Origin: DATMNI01 sp035570275
Lineage (GTDB): Bacteria; Acidobacteriota; Terriglobia; Bryobacterales; Bryobacteraceae
Assembly (NCBI GenBank): GCA_035570275.1
Contig: DATMNI010000145.1
Span: forward strand, 1-5,731
Length of the DNA stretch: 5,731 nucleotides
Direction: 5' to 3'
Below, in pieces: positions 1-5,490 of this stretch. The position numbers and the translations under genes are program-made. Position 1 is the stretch's first letter; the number at the start of each line of letters is the position of its first letter. Under the pieces are notes generated by a model. The model had not been told where the DNA came from, searched no databases, and worked only from the letters and a program-made list of their open reading frames with translations.

Positions 1-361
1 AAAGGGTGACTTCTTCGCCCGCGGCGCTTACCGGCGGCGCGTTTACCGGCGCGTTTACCGGCGGCGCGGCGTTTTCTGAAACCACGGCCGAACCGCCGGC
101 GATCGAAGGAACCAGCGAGAGCGTGTCGCCATCGCTGACCGCCGTCGCATTCTTGCCGAGGTAGCGGATATCTTCATCGTTCAGGTAGACGTTGACGAAG
201 CTGCGCAGCTTGCCTTCGTCGTTGAAGATCTGTTTTCGCAGGTCGGGATATTGGGTGGTGAGCGCGCTCAGCACCTCACCCACGGTAGCGCCGCCCGCCA
301 CCACCGAATCCTGCTTGCCGGTGAACTGCCGCAAGGGCGTTGGGATTAGAATCTTGGCCAT
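1..361 (-). CDS. cysO: CysO-like sulfur-carrier protein (MoaD/ThiS fold), 3' end cut off by the window edge
   Basis: Likely cytosolic ubiquitin-fold sulfur carrier whose Gly-Gly end is adenylated and thiocarboxylated to deliver sulfide for cysteine synthesis. 120 residues are visible, starting MAKILIPTPLRQFTG. The segment FVNVYLNDEDIRYL (residues 55-68), then SDGD and LVPSIAGG (83-90), closely resembles what I remember of M. tuberculosis CysO (FVNIYVNDEDVRF, ending AVAGG), which stops at the di-glycine after about 93 residues. Here G89-G90 is internal. A Pro/Ala/Val/Asn-rich linker (about 91-114, with PVNA repeated) follows, then EEVTL at the edge. The frame is still open, so this is a longer or fused protein; an E1 (MoeB/MoeZ-like) domain is possible but unseen. 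The ATG lies one base after the mec stop, with an AGGAG-type ribosome site 13 bases upstream. The neighbours mec and cysM make CysO more likely than MoaD or ThiS. Confidence 0.88.
   Translation of the reverse strand, partial: MAKILIPTPLRQFTGKQDSVVAGGATVGEVLSALTTQYPDLRKQIFNDEGKLRSFVNVYLNDEDIRYLGKNATAVSDGDTLSLVPSIAGGSAVVSENAAPPVNAPVNAPPVSAAGEEVTL
23..61 (-). repeat. 12-bp in-frame tandem repeat in the cysO linker
   Basis: Read on the minus strand, CCGGTAAACGCG occurs twice in tandem (61-38), encoding PVNA PVNA. A diverged third copy (34-23) encodes PVSA. The unit is a multiple of three, so copy-number change would only lengthen the flexible linker after the di-glycine. Confidence 0.8.
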
Positions 362-362
362 A

Positions 363-806
363 TCAGTAAATCAACTCCTCTTTGGCCGCTTCGGTCTGAT
401 TGAAGTTCGGCAGCCAGCTATTGGCGTGGTGGAATTCGCCCTTCTGAATGGATAGCACGACGAACGAATACCACGGGCATGAGTTTTGTAAATCGGTCTT
501 GGAAAAGTAGGCATCGCAATCCGGATGCGAGTGGTAGATGCCGATCAGGTCCATTTTGTGTTCGCGCGCGGCTTTGTCGGCGGCTAACAGATCTTCGGGG
601 CGCAACTCGTAGCGCGCCGCCTGCGCTCCCGCGAAGGCGTTTTCCAGGCGCATGGAAACGCGAACAGTTTTGTCGCCCCCGGTTTCGTCGCCACCGGTTT
701 TGTCCCCACCGGTGACGCCGAGCATGGCCCCGCAGCACTCGTTGGGATAGGCCTCGCGGGCGTGCGCCACCATGTCCGCCCAAGGTTCCGGTTCGATGCG
801 GATCAT
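363..806 (-). CDS. mec: Mec-like JAMM/Mov34 metallopeptidase (CysO-cysteine hydrolase)
   Basis: Likely zinc peptidase that cuts cysteine off the C-terminus of the CysO-Cys adduct, releasing free cysteine and recycling the carrier in the cytosol. The 147-residue protein has the complete JAMM (MPN+) signature: Glu23 in PNECCG, then HSH (92-94), seven residues, Ser102, two residues, Asp105. The ending KEELIY resembles the EQY end I remember for mycobacterial Mec, and the length matches this small single-domain family. An open frame extends upstream to 1124, but that part is antiparallel-frame shadow of cysM. The ATG at 806 overlaps the cysM stop as ATGA and has a weak GGGA six bases upstream. 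Residues 33-47 are three copies of GGD(K/E)T in the loop after the first strand-helix unit, well away from the metal ligands. The active site looks intact. The substrate is inferred from the neighbours, since other small JAMM proteins act on ThiS-like carriers or siderophores. Confidence 0.9.
   Translation of the reverse strand: MIRIEPEPWADMVAHAREAYPNECCGAMLGVTGGDKTGGDETGGDKTVRVSMRLENAFAGAQAARYELRPEDLLAADKAAREHKMDLIGIYHSHPDCDAYFSKTDLQNSCPWYSFVVLSIQKGEFHHANSWLPNFNQTEAAKEELIY
375..380 (-). promoter_or_regulatory. Ribosome binding site for cysO inside the end of mec
   Basis: GAGGAG on the minus strand lies within the last codons of mec, 13 bases before the cysO ATG. The spacing is long but the match to the anti-Shine-Dalgarno sequence is good. 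With a stop-to-start gap of one base, it supports coupled translation of cysO after mec. Confidence 0.6.
666..710 (-). repeat. 15-bp in-frame tandem repeat (3 copies) inside mec
   Basis: On the minus strand three units, GGTGGGGACAAAACC, GGTGGCGACGAAACC and GGGGGCGACAAAACT, encode GGDKT, GGDET and GGDKT. Because the unit is five codons long, the reading frame is kept. The core GGGGAC-x-AAA also occurs in the 15-bp repeat of the M1 gene (3343-3402). Confidence 0.9.
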
Positions 807-1756
807 GCCTCGTCCCAGAAGTGCTCGCTCAGGTATTTTTCCGCGCTGTCCGAAAGCACGGTCACGATAGTCGCCCGTTCGCCGCGCCCGGCCAATTCGC
901 GCGCCAGCAGCGTGGCGGCGTGAACGTTGCAGCCCGAAGAGATGCCCACCAGCAGGCCTTCTTCGCGGGCCAGGCGGCGGACCATTTTGTAGGCGTCTTC
1001 GGTTTCGATCCACAGGTTGGCGTCGGCCAGGTTTTCGTCGTAAATGCCGGGAACGATGGCGGTCGGCATGTGCTTCAAGCCTTCCAGGCCGTGGAAGCCG
1101 CTGGAGGGCTGGACCGAAATGCACTTCACTTCCGGCAAGTCGCGCTTAAGACGCCGGCTGGTTCCCATAAAGGTGCCGCTGGTGCCCATGGCGGCCACGA
1201 AGTGCGTGATCCGCCCGCCGGTCTGCTCGATAATCTCGGGTCCGGTGCCTTCGAAATGCGCCTTCCAGTTGGCCGGATTGTTGTATTGGTCGGGGTAGAA
1301 ATAGAGGTCCGGATCGGCCATGTAGATTTCGCGGACCATGCGGATGGCGCCGTCCGAGCCTTCGCCGGGGTCGCTGAATGCCATCTGGGCACCGTAGGCT
1401 TTGAGGATCCGCTTGCGCTCTTCGGAGGCGTTCCGCGGCAGCACGAGTCTCACCTTGTAGCCGCGGTTGGCGCCGATCATGGCGTAGGCGATGCCGGTGT
1501 TTCCGCTTGTTGAATCGAGGATGGTGCGGTTGTGATTCAGCTTGCCGGAACGCTCGCCATCCAGCACCATATTGCGTGCCGCGCGGTCCTTCACCGAGCC
1601 GCCGGGGTTGAAGTATTCCGCCTTGCCAAAGATCTCGATTCCGGGAAACTCAAGCGGGATCTTTTCCAGACGCAGCAGCGGCGTGTTGCCGATGGTGGCA
1701 AGCAGCGGTTCGGCCTGCGTGCGGGCTAAGTGGGGGATCGGTAGAGCGTGCGCCAT
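803..1756 (-). CDS. cysM: PLP-dependent cysteine synthase, CysM type
   Basis: Fold-type II PLP enzyme making cysteine by beta-replacement on an activated serine (O-phosphoserine or O-acetylserine), probably with sulfur from CysO thiocarboxylate. The 317 residues show the family landmarks in order: GNTPL (23-27), NPGGSVKDR with the PLP lysine K56, TSGNTG (83-88), the GTSGT phosphate loop (191-195) and GISSG (271-275). NPAN, GTGPE and THFVA also match my memory of M. tuberculosis CysM. At the position equivalent to its Arg220, which favours O-phosphoserine, there is Lys228 in GLKHMP. The C-terminus (KYLSEHFWDEA) lacks the longer mycobacterial tail. The frame is open to 1969, but I chose the ATG at 1756: AGAGG lies just upstream, the length fits the family, and a promoter-like -10 overlaps the next upstream ATG (1864). 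It is the first gene of the cysM-mec-cysO set, so its promoter probably drives all three. Confidence 0.93.
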   Translation of the reverse strand: MAHALPIPHLARTQAEPLLATIGNTPLLRLEKIPLEFPGIEIFGKAEYFNPGGSVKDRAARNMVLDGERSGKLNHNRTILDSTSGNTGIAYAMIGANRGYKVRLVLPRNASEERKRILKAYGAQMAFSDPGEGSDGAIRMVREIYMADPDLYFYPDQYNNPANWKAHFEGTGPEIIEQTGGRITHFVAAMGTSGTFMGTSRRLKRDLPEVKCISVQPSSGFHGLEGLKHMPTAIVPGIYDENLADANLWIETEDAYKMVRRLAREEGLLVGISSGCNVHAATLLARELAGRGERATIVTVLSDSAEKYLSEHFWDEA

Positions 1757-1949
1757 AACCTCTTCTTCGATTCGCCCGGCAGCCCCCAGGATGCGGATAA
1801 ACAACGCGGATACGCATTCCTCTCGAAACAATGGGATTATCAGGGCTCTGAGTTCGTTCTCCATTCTACCATCGCCCCAATCTCCGTCAACGAAGCAGGG
1901 ATGGGAGGCTTGCACCGCCGGCACGCCCACCCACGCCCACCGGCCACCG
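1757..1949. other. Divergent intergenic region between cysM and the toxin-antitoxin pair
   Basis: I see no gene here. The region contains the cysM leader and promoter on the left. On the right a C-rich stretch has CACGCCCAC twice (1922-1930 and 1932-1940), one helical turn apart, immediately upstream of the vapB -35 box. Whether these repeats bind a protein cannot be told from one sequence. Confidence 0.6.
1863..1890 (-). promoter_or_regulatory. Candidate sigma70-type promoter for the cysM-mec-cysO operon
   Basis: On the minus strand TTGACG (1890-1885) and TAGAAT (1868-1863) are separated by 16 bp, each matching five of six consensus bases. Transcription would start near 1856 and give a leader of about 100 nt before the cysM ATG. 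The leader holds TATCCGC twice and a short ATGCG/CGCAT inverted pair (1791-1817), but no riboswitch I recognise. Confidence 0.55.
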
Positions 1950-1977
1950 TTGACACACCTCCCAAACATCGTATACT
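1950..1977 (+). promoter_or_regulatory. Near-consensus promoter of the vapBC pair, giving a leaderless or almost leaderless mRNA
   Basis: TTGACA (1950-1955, perfect -35) and TATACT (1972-1977, five of six at -10) are 16 bp apart. The -10 ends nine bases before the vapB ATG at 1987, so transcription should begin at about 1983-1987. No Shine-Dalgarno sequence precedes the ATG, which agrees with leaderless translation. Confidence 0.75.
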
Positions 1978-1987
1978 ATATCGTATA
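1968..1987 (+). promoter_or_regulatory. Candidate autoregulatory operator (direct repeat) over the vapBC -10 and start site
   Basis: ATCGTATA occurs at 1968-1975 and again at 1980-1987, 12 bp apart. It covers the -10 box and the expected transcription start. Ribbon-helix-helix antitoxins usually repress their own operon by binding short repeated half-sites of about this spacing, so these are plausible sites for the downstream antitoxin. Binding itself is inferred. Confidence 0.5.
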
Positions 1988-2220
1988 TGTCCCAGCTCAC
2001 TATCTATCTTCCGGATGAGGTCGAGAAAAAGGTACGCAAAGTCGCCAAGGCGCAGAAAATGTCCGTCAGCCATTGGATAGCGGACCAGGTTAAGGATAAG
2101 GTGGCGAAGTCATTGCCCCAGTCGTGGATCGATGCGGCCGGCGCGTTTCCGGATTTCCCGGAAGTCGATGAGCTTCGCAAGGGTTATGGCAAGGACGCGC
2201 CTCGGGAGTCTCTCGATTGA
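1987..2220 (+). CDS. vapB: Ribbon-helix-helix antitoxin, VapB-like
   Basis: Likely DNA-binding antitoxin that neutralises the PIN toxin encoded next and represses its own promoter. The 77 residues begin with SQLTIYLPDEVEKKV, a typical ribbon strand followed by helix A. Next come the MS turn (25-26) and helix B to about residue 40, the usual CopG/Arc-type layout. The C-terminal half (from about W47, rich in Pro, Asp, Glu and aromatic residues) is the part expected to wrap the toxin. The ATG is the only sensible start, and the promoter lies directly against it. The gene overlaps vapC by four bases (TTGA), the standard antitoxin-first arrangement. The DNA-binding fold is clear; the VapB name rests on the partner gene. 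Confidence 0.87.
   Translation: MSQLTIYLPDEVEKKVRKVAKAQKMSVSHWIADQVKDKVAKSLPQSWIDAAGAFPDFPEVDELRKGYGKDAPRESLD
2204..2208 (+). promoter_or_regulatory. Ribosome binding site that decides the TTG start of vapC
   Basis: GGGAG lies inside the end of vapB, eight bases before TTG at 2217. Upstream in the vapC frame I found no ATG or GTG. The PIN motif LLDTN begins at residue 3 from this TTG, so a later start would cut away the catalytic Asp. Confidence 0.65.
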
Positions 2221-2615
2221 TCCTTCTGGATACCAACGTCGTCATTCACTACCTGAAAGGTGAGCCATCCGTGGTTGCCAGAATCCAGGCGATGGAAGCG
2301 CCCGATCTGGCGATTCCGAGCGTGGTCGCCTACGAATTGGAATACGGAACGCTCAAGGCCGCGAGTCCCCGCCGCCGGGAACTCGTCACCAGGTTGCTGG
2401 CCGATAGCGTGCAAGTTCCCTTCGATCACGCGGCGGCCAGCGAGGCAGCACGTATTCGGCTCGAGTTGGAACGGCAGAGTATGGTTATTGGACCACTGAA
2501 TTTGCTGATCGCCGGAACCGCGGCCAGCCGAGGCGCTGTCCTGGTGACCAACAACACCAAGGAGTTCGCGAGGGTTGCGGGATTGCGGCTCGCGGACTGG
2601 ACCCGCCCCCTATAG
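2217..2615 (+). CDS. vapC: VapC-type PIN-domain toxin with an altered catalytic residue
   Basis: PIN-domain proteins of this kind are metal-dependent ribonucleases that stop growth by cutting tRNA or rRNA when not held by the antitoxin. The 132-residue protein has LLDTN with Asp5, SVVAYELEYG with Glu40, and LVTNNTKEF (109-117) followed by GLRLADW, all in the expected order and at normal VapC length. The third acidic site, written as GPxDLLIA in close relatives, reads GPLNLLIA: Asn95 replaces the metal-binding Asp. The codon is AAT at 2499-2501, one G-to-A change from GAT. The toxin may therefore be weakened or inactive, although the frame is intact. Translation probably starts at TTG, overlapping the vapB stop, so it is coupled to antitoxin synthesis. 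Family assignment is firm; RNA target and present activity are unknown. Confidence 0.9.
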   Translation: MILLDTNVVIHYLKGEPSVVARIQAMEAPDLAIPSVVAYELEYGTLKAASPRRRELVTRLLADSVQVPFDHAAASEAARIRLELERQSMVIGPLNLLIAGTAASRGAVLVTNNTKEFARVAGLRLADWTRPL

Positions 2616-2670
2616 CGTCGAGTAAGTCCATTGTGCCTTTTCGCACATTCAGTTAACATGGACAATAACG

Positions 2671-5412
2671 ATGCGCCATACTTACTCTCTTGGGATCGTG
2701 GTGGCTCTTACCGCGATTCTCTGTCCGGCTGCTTTTCCGGCGTCGATTCTGGGCTCGGTCAAGGACCAGTCGGGCACCGCGGTATCGGGCGCGGGAGTCG
2801 AACTGCGCGAAGTACCCGGACCCGGTTCCGCCAGGAACGCGCGTACGGACGGAAGCGGCTCATTTCACTTCACGAACCTGGCCGGATCGCACTATCGCGT
2901 GCGAGTAACTCAGACTGGCTTCAAGATATACGAAAGCGATGTCACGATCGACGCGGGAAAAGACGCCTCGCTGGACATCGGTCTTTCGATTACCGAGTCG
3001 CGTGAATCCATCAATGTCTCCGGTGGCCGCCGGCAAACCGTGGATGCCGTCTACCGTGCCCTGCGCGGGGCGGAGATAGAAGACGTTTACGGGGTCGAAA
3101 ACGTAGTGCTGAAGCGCGACGCCGGCGTGCTCACGCTCAAGAAAGGTTCGATCGGCTTCACGGCGCCTCAGATGGGGCGCGACACGGTAGTGGTGTTCAA
3201 CGGCGAAGGGGAGTTCGACTTCGTTCCGGGTCCGATTGTCGAGAAGGCGCACCTGAAAAACCTCACCGGGCAGGAGCAGGTTCACGAGAATTTCGACCGG
3301 GCTTTTTTCTGCTTTACCGACGGCACGGGGAAGGAACTCCGCGACCAGGGGACTAAAGACCACGGGACTAAAGACCACGGGACTAAAGACCAGGGGACGA
3401 AACAAGCTGGCGATCTGAAACTCACCGACCTGCTTCACGATTACCGCAAACGCCTTCGTGGGAATGCGGAGAACATCCGCTCGATGACCGAGGCGCTCGC
3501 CATGGAATCGGCCGGAAACGTGGAAGCCGACCTGTTGGCCGATCTTTACAACGCTGCCGCCCGCGGGTCCTTTTCGGTGTTTCTGCACGGGCGCAAGCAT
3601 TCCGACCTGCGGTTCGCGGTCAAGCCTCGCGGCGTCTTCCCGAGTCTCGCGCCGGAGGAGGTCGCCGTCGTCAATGTCGATCCGGACGCTGATCAGGAAG
3701 GCATCTGGTACCTCTCGCACCTGGCAAGTGAATTCCAGAACCGTACTGCCAACAGCGATGAAGACAACCGGGTGGTGGAGGGGGCCGCCTACCGAATCGA
3801 AACGGTCATCGGCAAGAACGACCATCTGGCGGCAACCGCCGCGATCACCATCCGTGGTGTGACCGACGGCGACCGTGTGATCGATTTCGACCTTCTGCCC
3901 ACGCTGCGCGTGACGCGGGTGAGCATGGGCGGGCAGGATATCCCATTCATTCAGGAGGACCGCAAGCACGATGGCAGTTTCTATGTGGTGTTGCCGCAGC
4001 CGTTGCAGCGCGGCAGCGCTCAGGAAATTCTGATCGAATACCAGGGGGACAAGGTGGTGCACAACGCCGGCGGCGGCAACTTCAGCGTGGGCGCGCGCAC
4101 CAGTTGGTATCCCAGCCTGAACGCGTTCCGGGATCACACACGCTTCCACTTGATCTTCAAAGTCCCCAAGCATTACACGCTGGTCAGTGTGGGCAGGATG
4201 GTGAAGCAATGGACGGAGCAGGACTTCGGCTGCACGGAGTGGGACAGTGAAATGCCTGTTCCGGTAGCGGGCTTCAACTACGGCGAGTTTAAGAAGAGGG
4301 CGGTGACGGATAGCACGCTGAACAACTTTGGTATCGAAGGCTATGCGGTGGCCGCTCTGCCGGATAGCCTGAAGGGCGCCGAATCGATTGGCGGCATGAG
4401 CCCTTCGCGCATGAATGAGAACGTGATGGTGGACGCGCAGAACGCCATGCGGGTGTTTGACCAGTGGTTCGGCAAGAGCGAATTCAACCGGATCGCCATC
4501 ACCCAGCAGCCACAGATGAATTTCGGCCAATCCTGGCCGACTCTGGTGTACCTGCCGATCATCGCGTACTTCGATCCGACTCAGCGTTGGGAGATGGGCC
4601 TCTCGTCGACGCGGACGAAGGAGTTTGTCGACGAAGTCACCGCCCATGAGGTTTCCCACCAGTGGTGGGGCCACATGGTGGGATGGTCGAGCTATCACGA
4701 CCAGTGGCTGAGCGAGGGCTTCGCCTTCTTCTCGGCCGGGCTCTACCTGCAATTCATCGAGAAGGATCCGGAAAAGTATCTGGCGTACTGGAGCCACGCG
4801 CACCAACTGCTCACCGAGAAGAACGGCTTCGGCAAGCGCGCCAACGACGCCGGCCCGGTTTGGCTGGGGTTGCGGCTGGATAACTTCAAGAATCCCGGCG
4901 GCTACAGTTCGGTGGTTTACCGCAAGGGCGGCTACATCCTGCACATGCTGCGCACCATGATGTGGAACGCGAAGGATGGCGACCAGGCGTTTAAGACTAT
5001 GATGCAGGAGTTTGTGAAGACCTACACGAACCGCAACGCTTCGACGGAGGCGTTTCAGGAAATCGCGACGAAATACATGACCCCGGCCATGGATGTGGAA
5101 GGTAACCATCGGCTCGACTGGTTTTTCCGTCAGTGGGTATATGGGACCACGATCCCGAAGTATAAGTTCGAACCGAGCCTGACTCCCGCGGCGGACGGCA
5201 AATGGCTGTTGAAGGCGACGCTGACCCAGAGCGAGGTAACGCCGGACTTCACCATGTTGGTTCCAATCTACGCCGATTTCGATGGTCAGATGACACGTTT
5301 GGGAAACCTCAGGATGACGGGCAATTCGGCCAACGACAAAATCCAGGTGCTGCTGCCGAAGAAGCCGCGGAAGGTCATCATCAACGCCTTCCACGACGTG
5401 CTGGAGATGTAA
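2671..5412 (+). CDS. Secreted M1-family zinc metallopeptidase-like protein with N-terminal carboxypeptidase-regulatory-like domain
   Basis: Probably an exported zinc peptidase. Of 913 residues, 1-24 form a signal peptide: RH near the start, a hydrophobic core (LGIVVALTAILC), probable cleavage near FPA-S. Residues 26-113 resemble a CarboxypepD_reg beta-sandwich. A region at about 135-225 (VENVVLKRDAG to FTDGTGKEL) looks like one I remember from acidobacterial M1 proteins. Four DxGTK repeats (225-244) and a helical stretch follow, then the M1 beta domain (about 350-560). The catalytic part has HEVSH (659-663), Glu682 after exactly 18 residues, and Tyr750 in VYRKGG, the expected transition-state Tyr. 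The C-terminal domain follows WFFRQWVYGTTIP (from about 816). The GxMEN motif of true aminopeptidases is absent; the equivalent place reads PQMNFGQSWP (M616), so terminal-amine anchoring is doubtful. No strong ribosome site is seen; the signal peptide supports ATG 2671. The 55-bp gap after vapC shows no clear promoter, so co-transcription cannot be excluded. Confidence 0.92.
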   Translation: MRHTYSLGIVVALTAILCPAAFPASILGSVKDQSGTAVSGAGVELREVPGPGSARNARTDGSGSFHFTNLAGSHYRVRVTQTGFKIYESDVTIDAGKDASLDIGLSITESRESINVSGGRRQTVDAVYRALRGAEIEDVYGVENVVLKRDAGVLTLKKGSIGFTAPQMGRDTVVVFNGEGEFDFVPGPIVEKAHLKNLTGQEQVHENFDRAFFCFTDGTGKELRDQGTKDHGTKDHGTKDQGTKQAGDLKLTDLLHDYRKRLRGNAENIRSMTEALAMESAGNVEADLLADLYNAAARGSFSVFLHGRKHSDLRFAVKPRGVFPSLAPEEVAVVNVDPDADQEGIWYLSHLASEFQNRTANSDEDNRVVEGAAYRIETVIGKNDHLAATAAITIRGVTDGDRVIDFDLLPTLRVTRVSMGGQDIPFIQEDRKHDGSFYVVLPQPLQRGSAQEILIEYQGDKVVHNAGGGNFSVGARTSWYPSLNAFRDHTRFHLIFKVPKHYTLVSVGRMVKQWTEQDFGCTEWDSEMPVPVAGFNYGEFKKRAVTDSTLNNFGIEGYAVAALPDSLKGAESIGGMSPSRMNENVMVDAQNAMRVFDQWFGKSEFNRIAITQQPQMNFGQSWPTLVYLPIIAYFDPTQRWEMGLSSTRTKEFVDEVTAHEVSHQWWGHMVGWSSYHDQWLSEGFAFFSAGLYLQFIEKDPEKYLAYWSHAHQLLTEKNGFGKRANDAGPVWLGLRLDNFKNPGGYSSVVYRKGGYILHMLRTMMWNAKDGDQAFKTMMQEFVKTYTNRNASTEAFQEIATKYMTPAMDVEGNHRLDWFFRQWVYGTTIPKYKFEPSLTPAADGKWLLKATLTQSEVTPDFTMLVPIYADFDGQMTRLGNLRMTGNSANDKIQVLLPKKPRKVIINAFHDVLEM
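3343..3402 (+). repeat. 15-bp in-frame tandem repeat (4 copies) in the M1 gene
   Basis: Four near-identical units of the type GACCAGGGGACTAAA encode DQGTK, DHGTK, DHGTK and DQGTK (residues 225-244), a charged hydrophilic spacer between two domains. The second and third units are identical; the others differ by one or two bases, suggesting recent expansion. The GGGGAC-x-AAA core matches the repeat in mec on the other strand. Confidence 0.93.
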
Positions 5413-5490
5413 GCCCGTGCTGGAGAGGTAACGCCGTGCTGGAGAGGTAACGCCGTGCTGGAGATGCAAGGCGGTGCTGGGAGGTAAGGC
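5397..5490 (+). repeat. 19-bp tandem repeat (5 copies) running through the M1 stop codon
   Basis: The unit is CGTGCTGGAGAGGTAACGC. Copies start at 5397, 5416, 5435, 5454 and 5473; the last is one base short. The first copy encodes the final VLEM and the stop codon of the M1 gene, and later copies are noncoding. Most copies keep a TAA, so stops occur in successive frames. No U-rich tract or terminator hairpin is evident in it. Confidence 0.92.

Noticed and set aside
807..1124. An N-terminal extension of Mec into the cysM region
   Set aside because: The Arg/Pro/His-rich translation is a frame shadow of cysM. The ATGA overlap at 806 gives a family-typical 147-residue protein.
821..1513. A 230-codon open frame antisense to cysM
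   Set aside because: It mirrors the highly recognisable CysM reading frame and shows no motif, signal or ribosome site of its own.
1757..1969. An N-terminal extension of CysM from an upstream start (frame open to 1969, ATG also at 1864)
   Set aside because: The added residues do not look like any part of the CysM family, the ATG at 1864 lies in a promoter-like -10 box, and the start at 1756 gives normal length with a ribosome site.
2631..2658. Weak promoter (TTGTGC, 16 bp, TTAACA) and small TGTGC/GCACA hairpin between vapC and the M1 gene
   Set aside because: The -10 and -35 matches are poor, and the five-base stem has no U-run, so neither a promoter nor a terminator can be claimed.
2710..2727. 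Lipoprotein signal at Cys18 of the M1 protein
   Set aside because: The residues before the Cys are A-I-L; a lipobox needs a small residue directly before the Cys. An ordinary signal peptide ending near residue 24 fits better.
2631..3005. A 124-codon plus-strand frame starting before the M1 gene
   Set aside because: It overlaps the signal peptide and first domain of the M1 protein in another frame and has no recognisable features.
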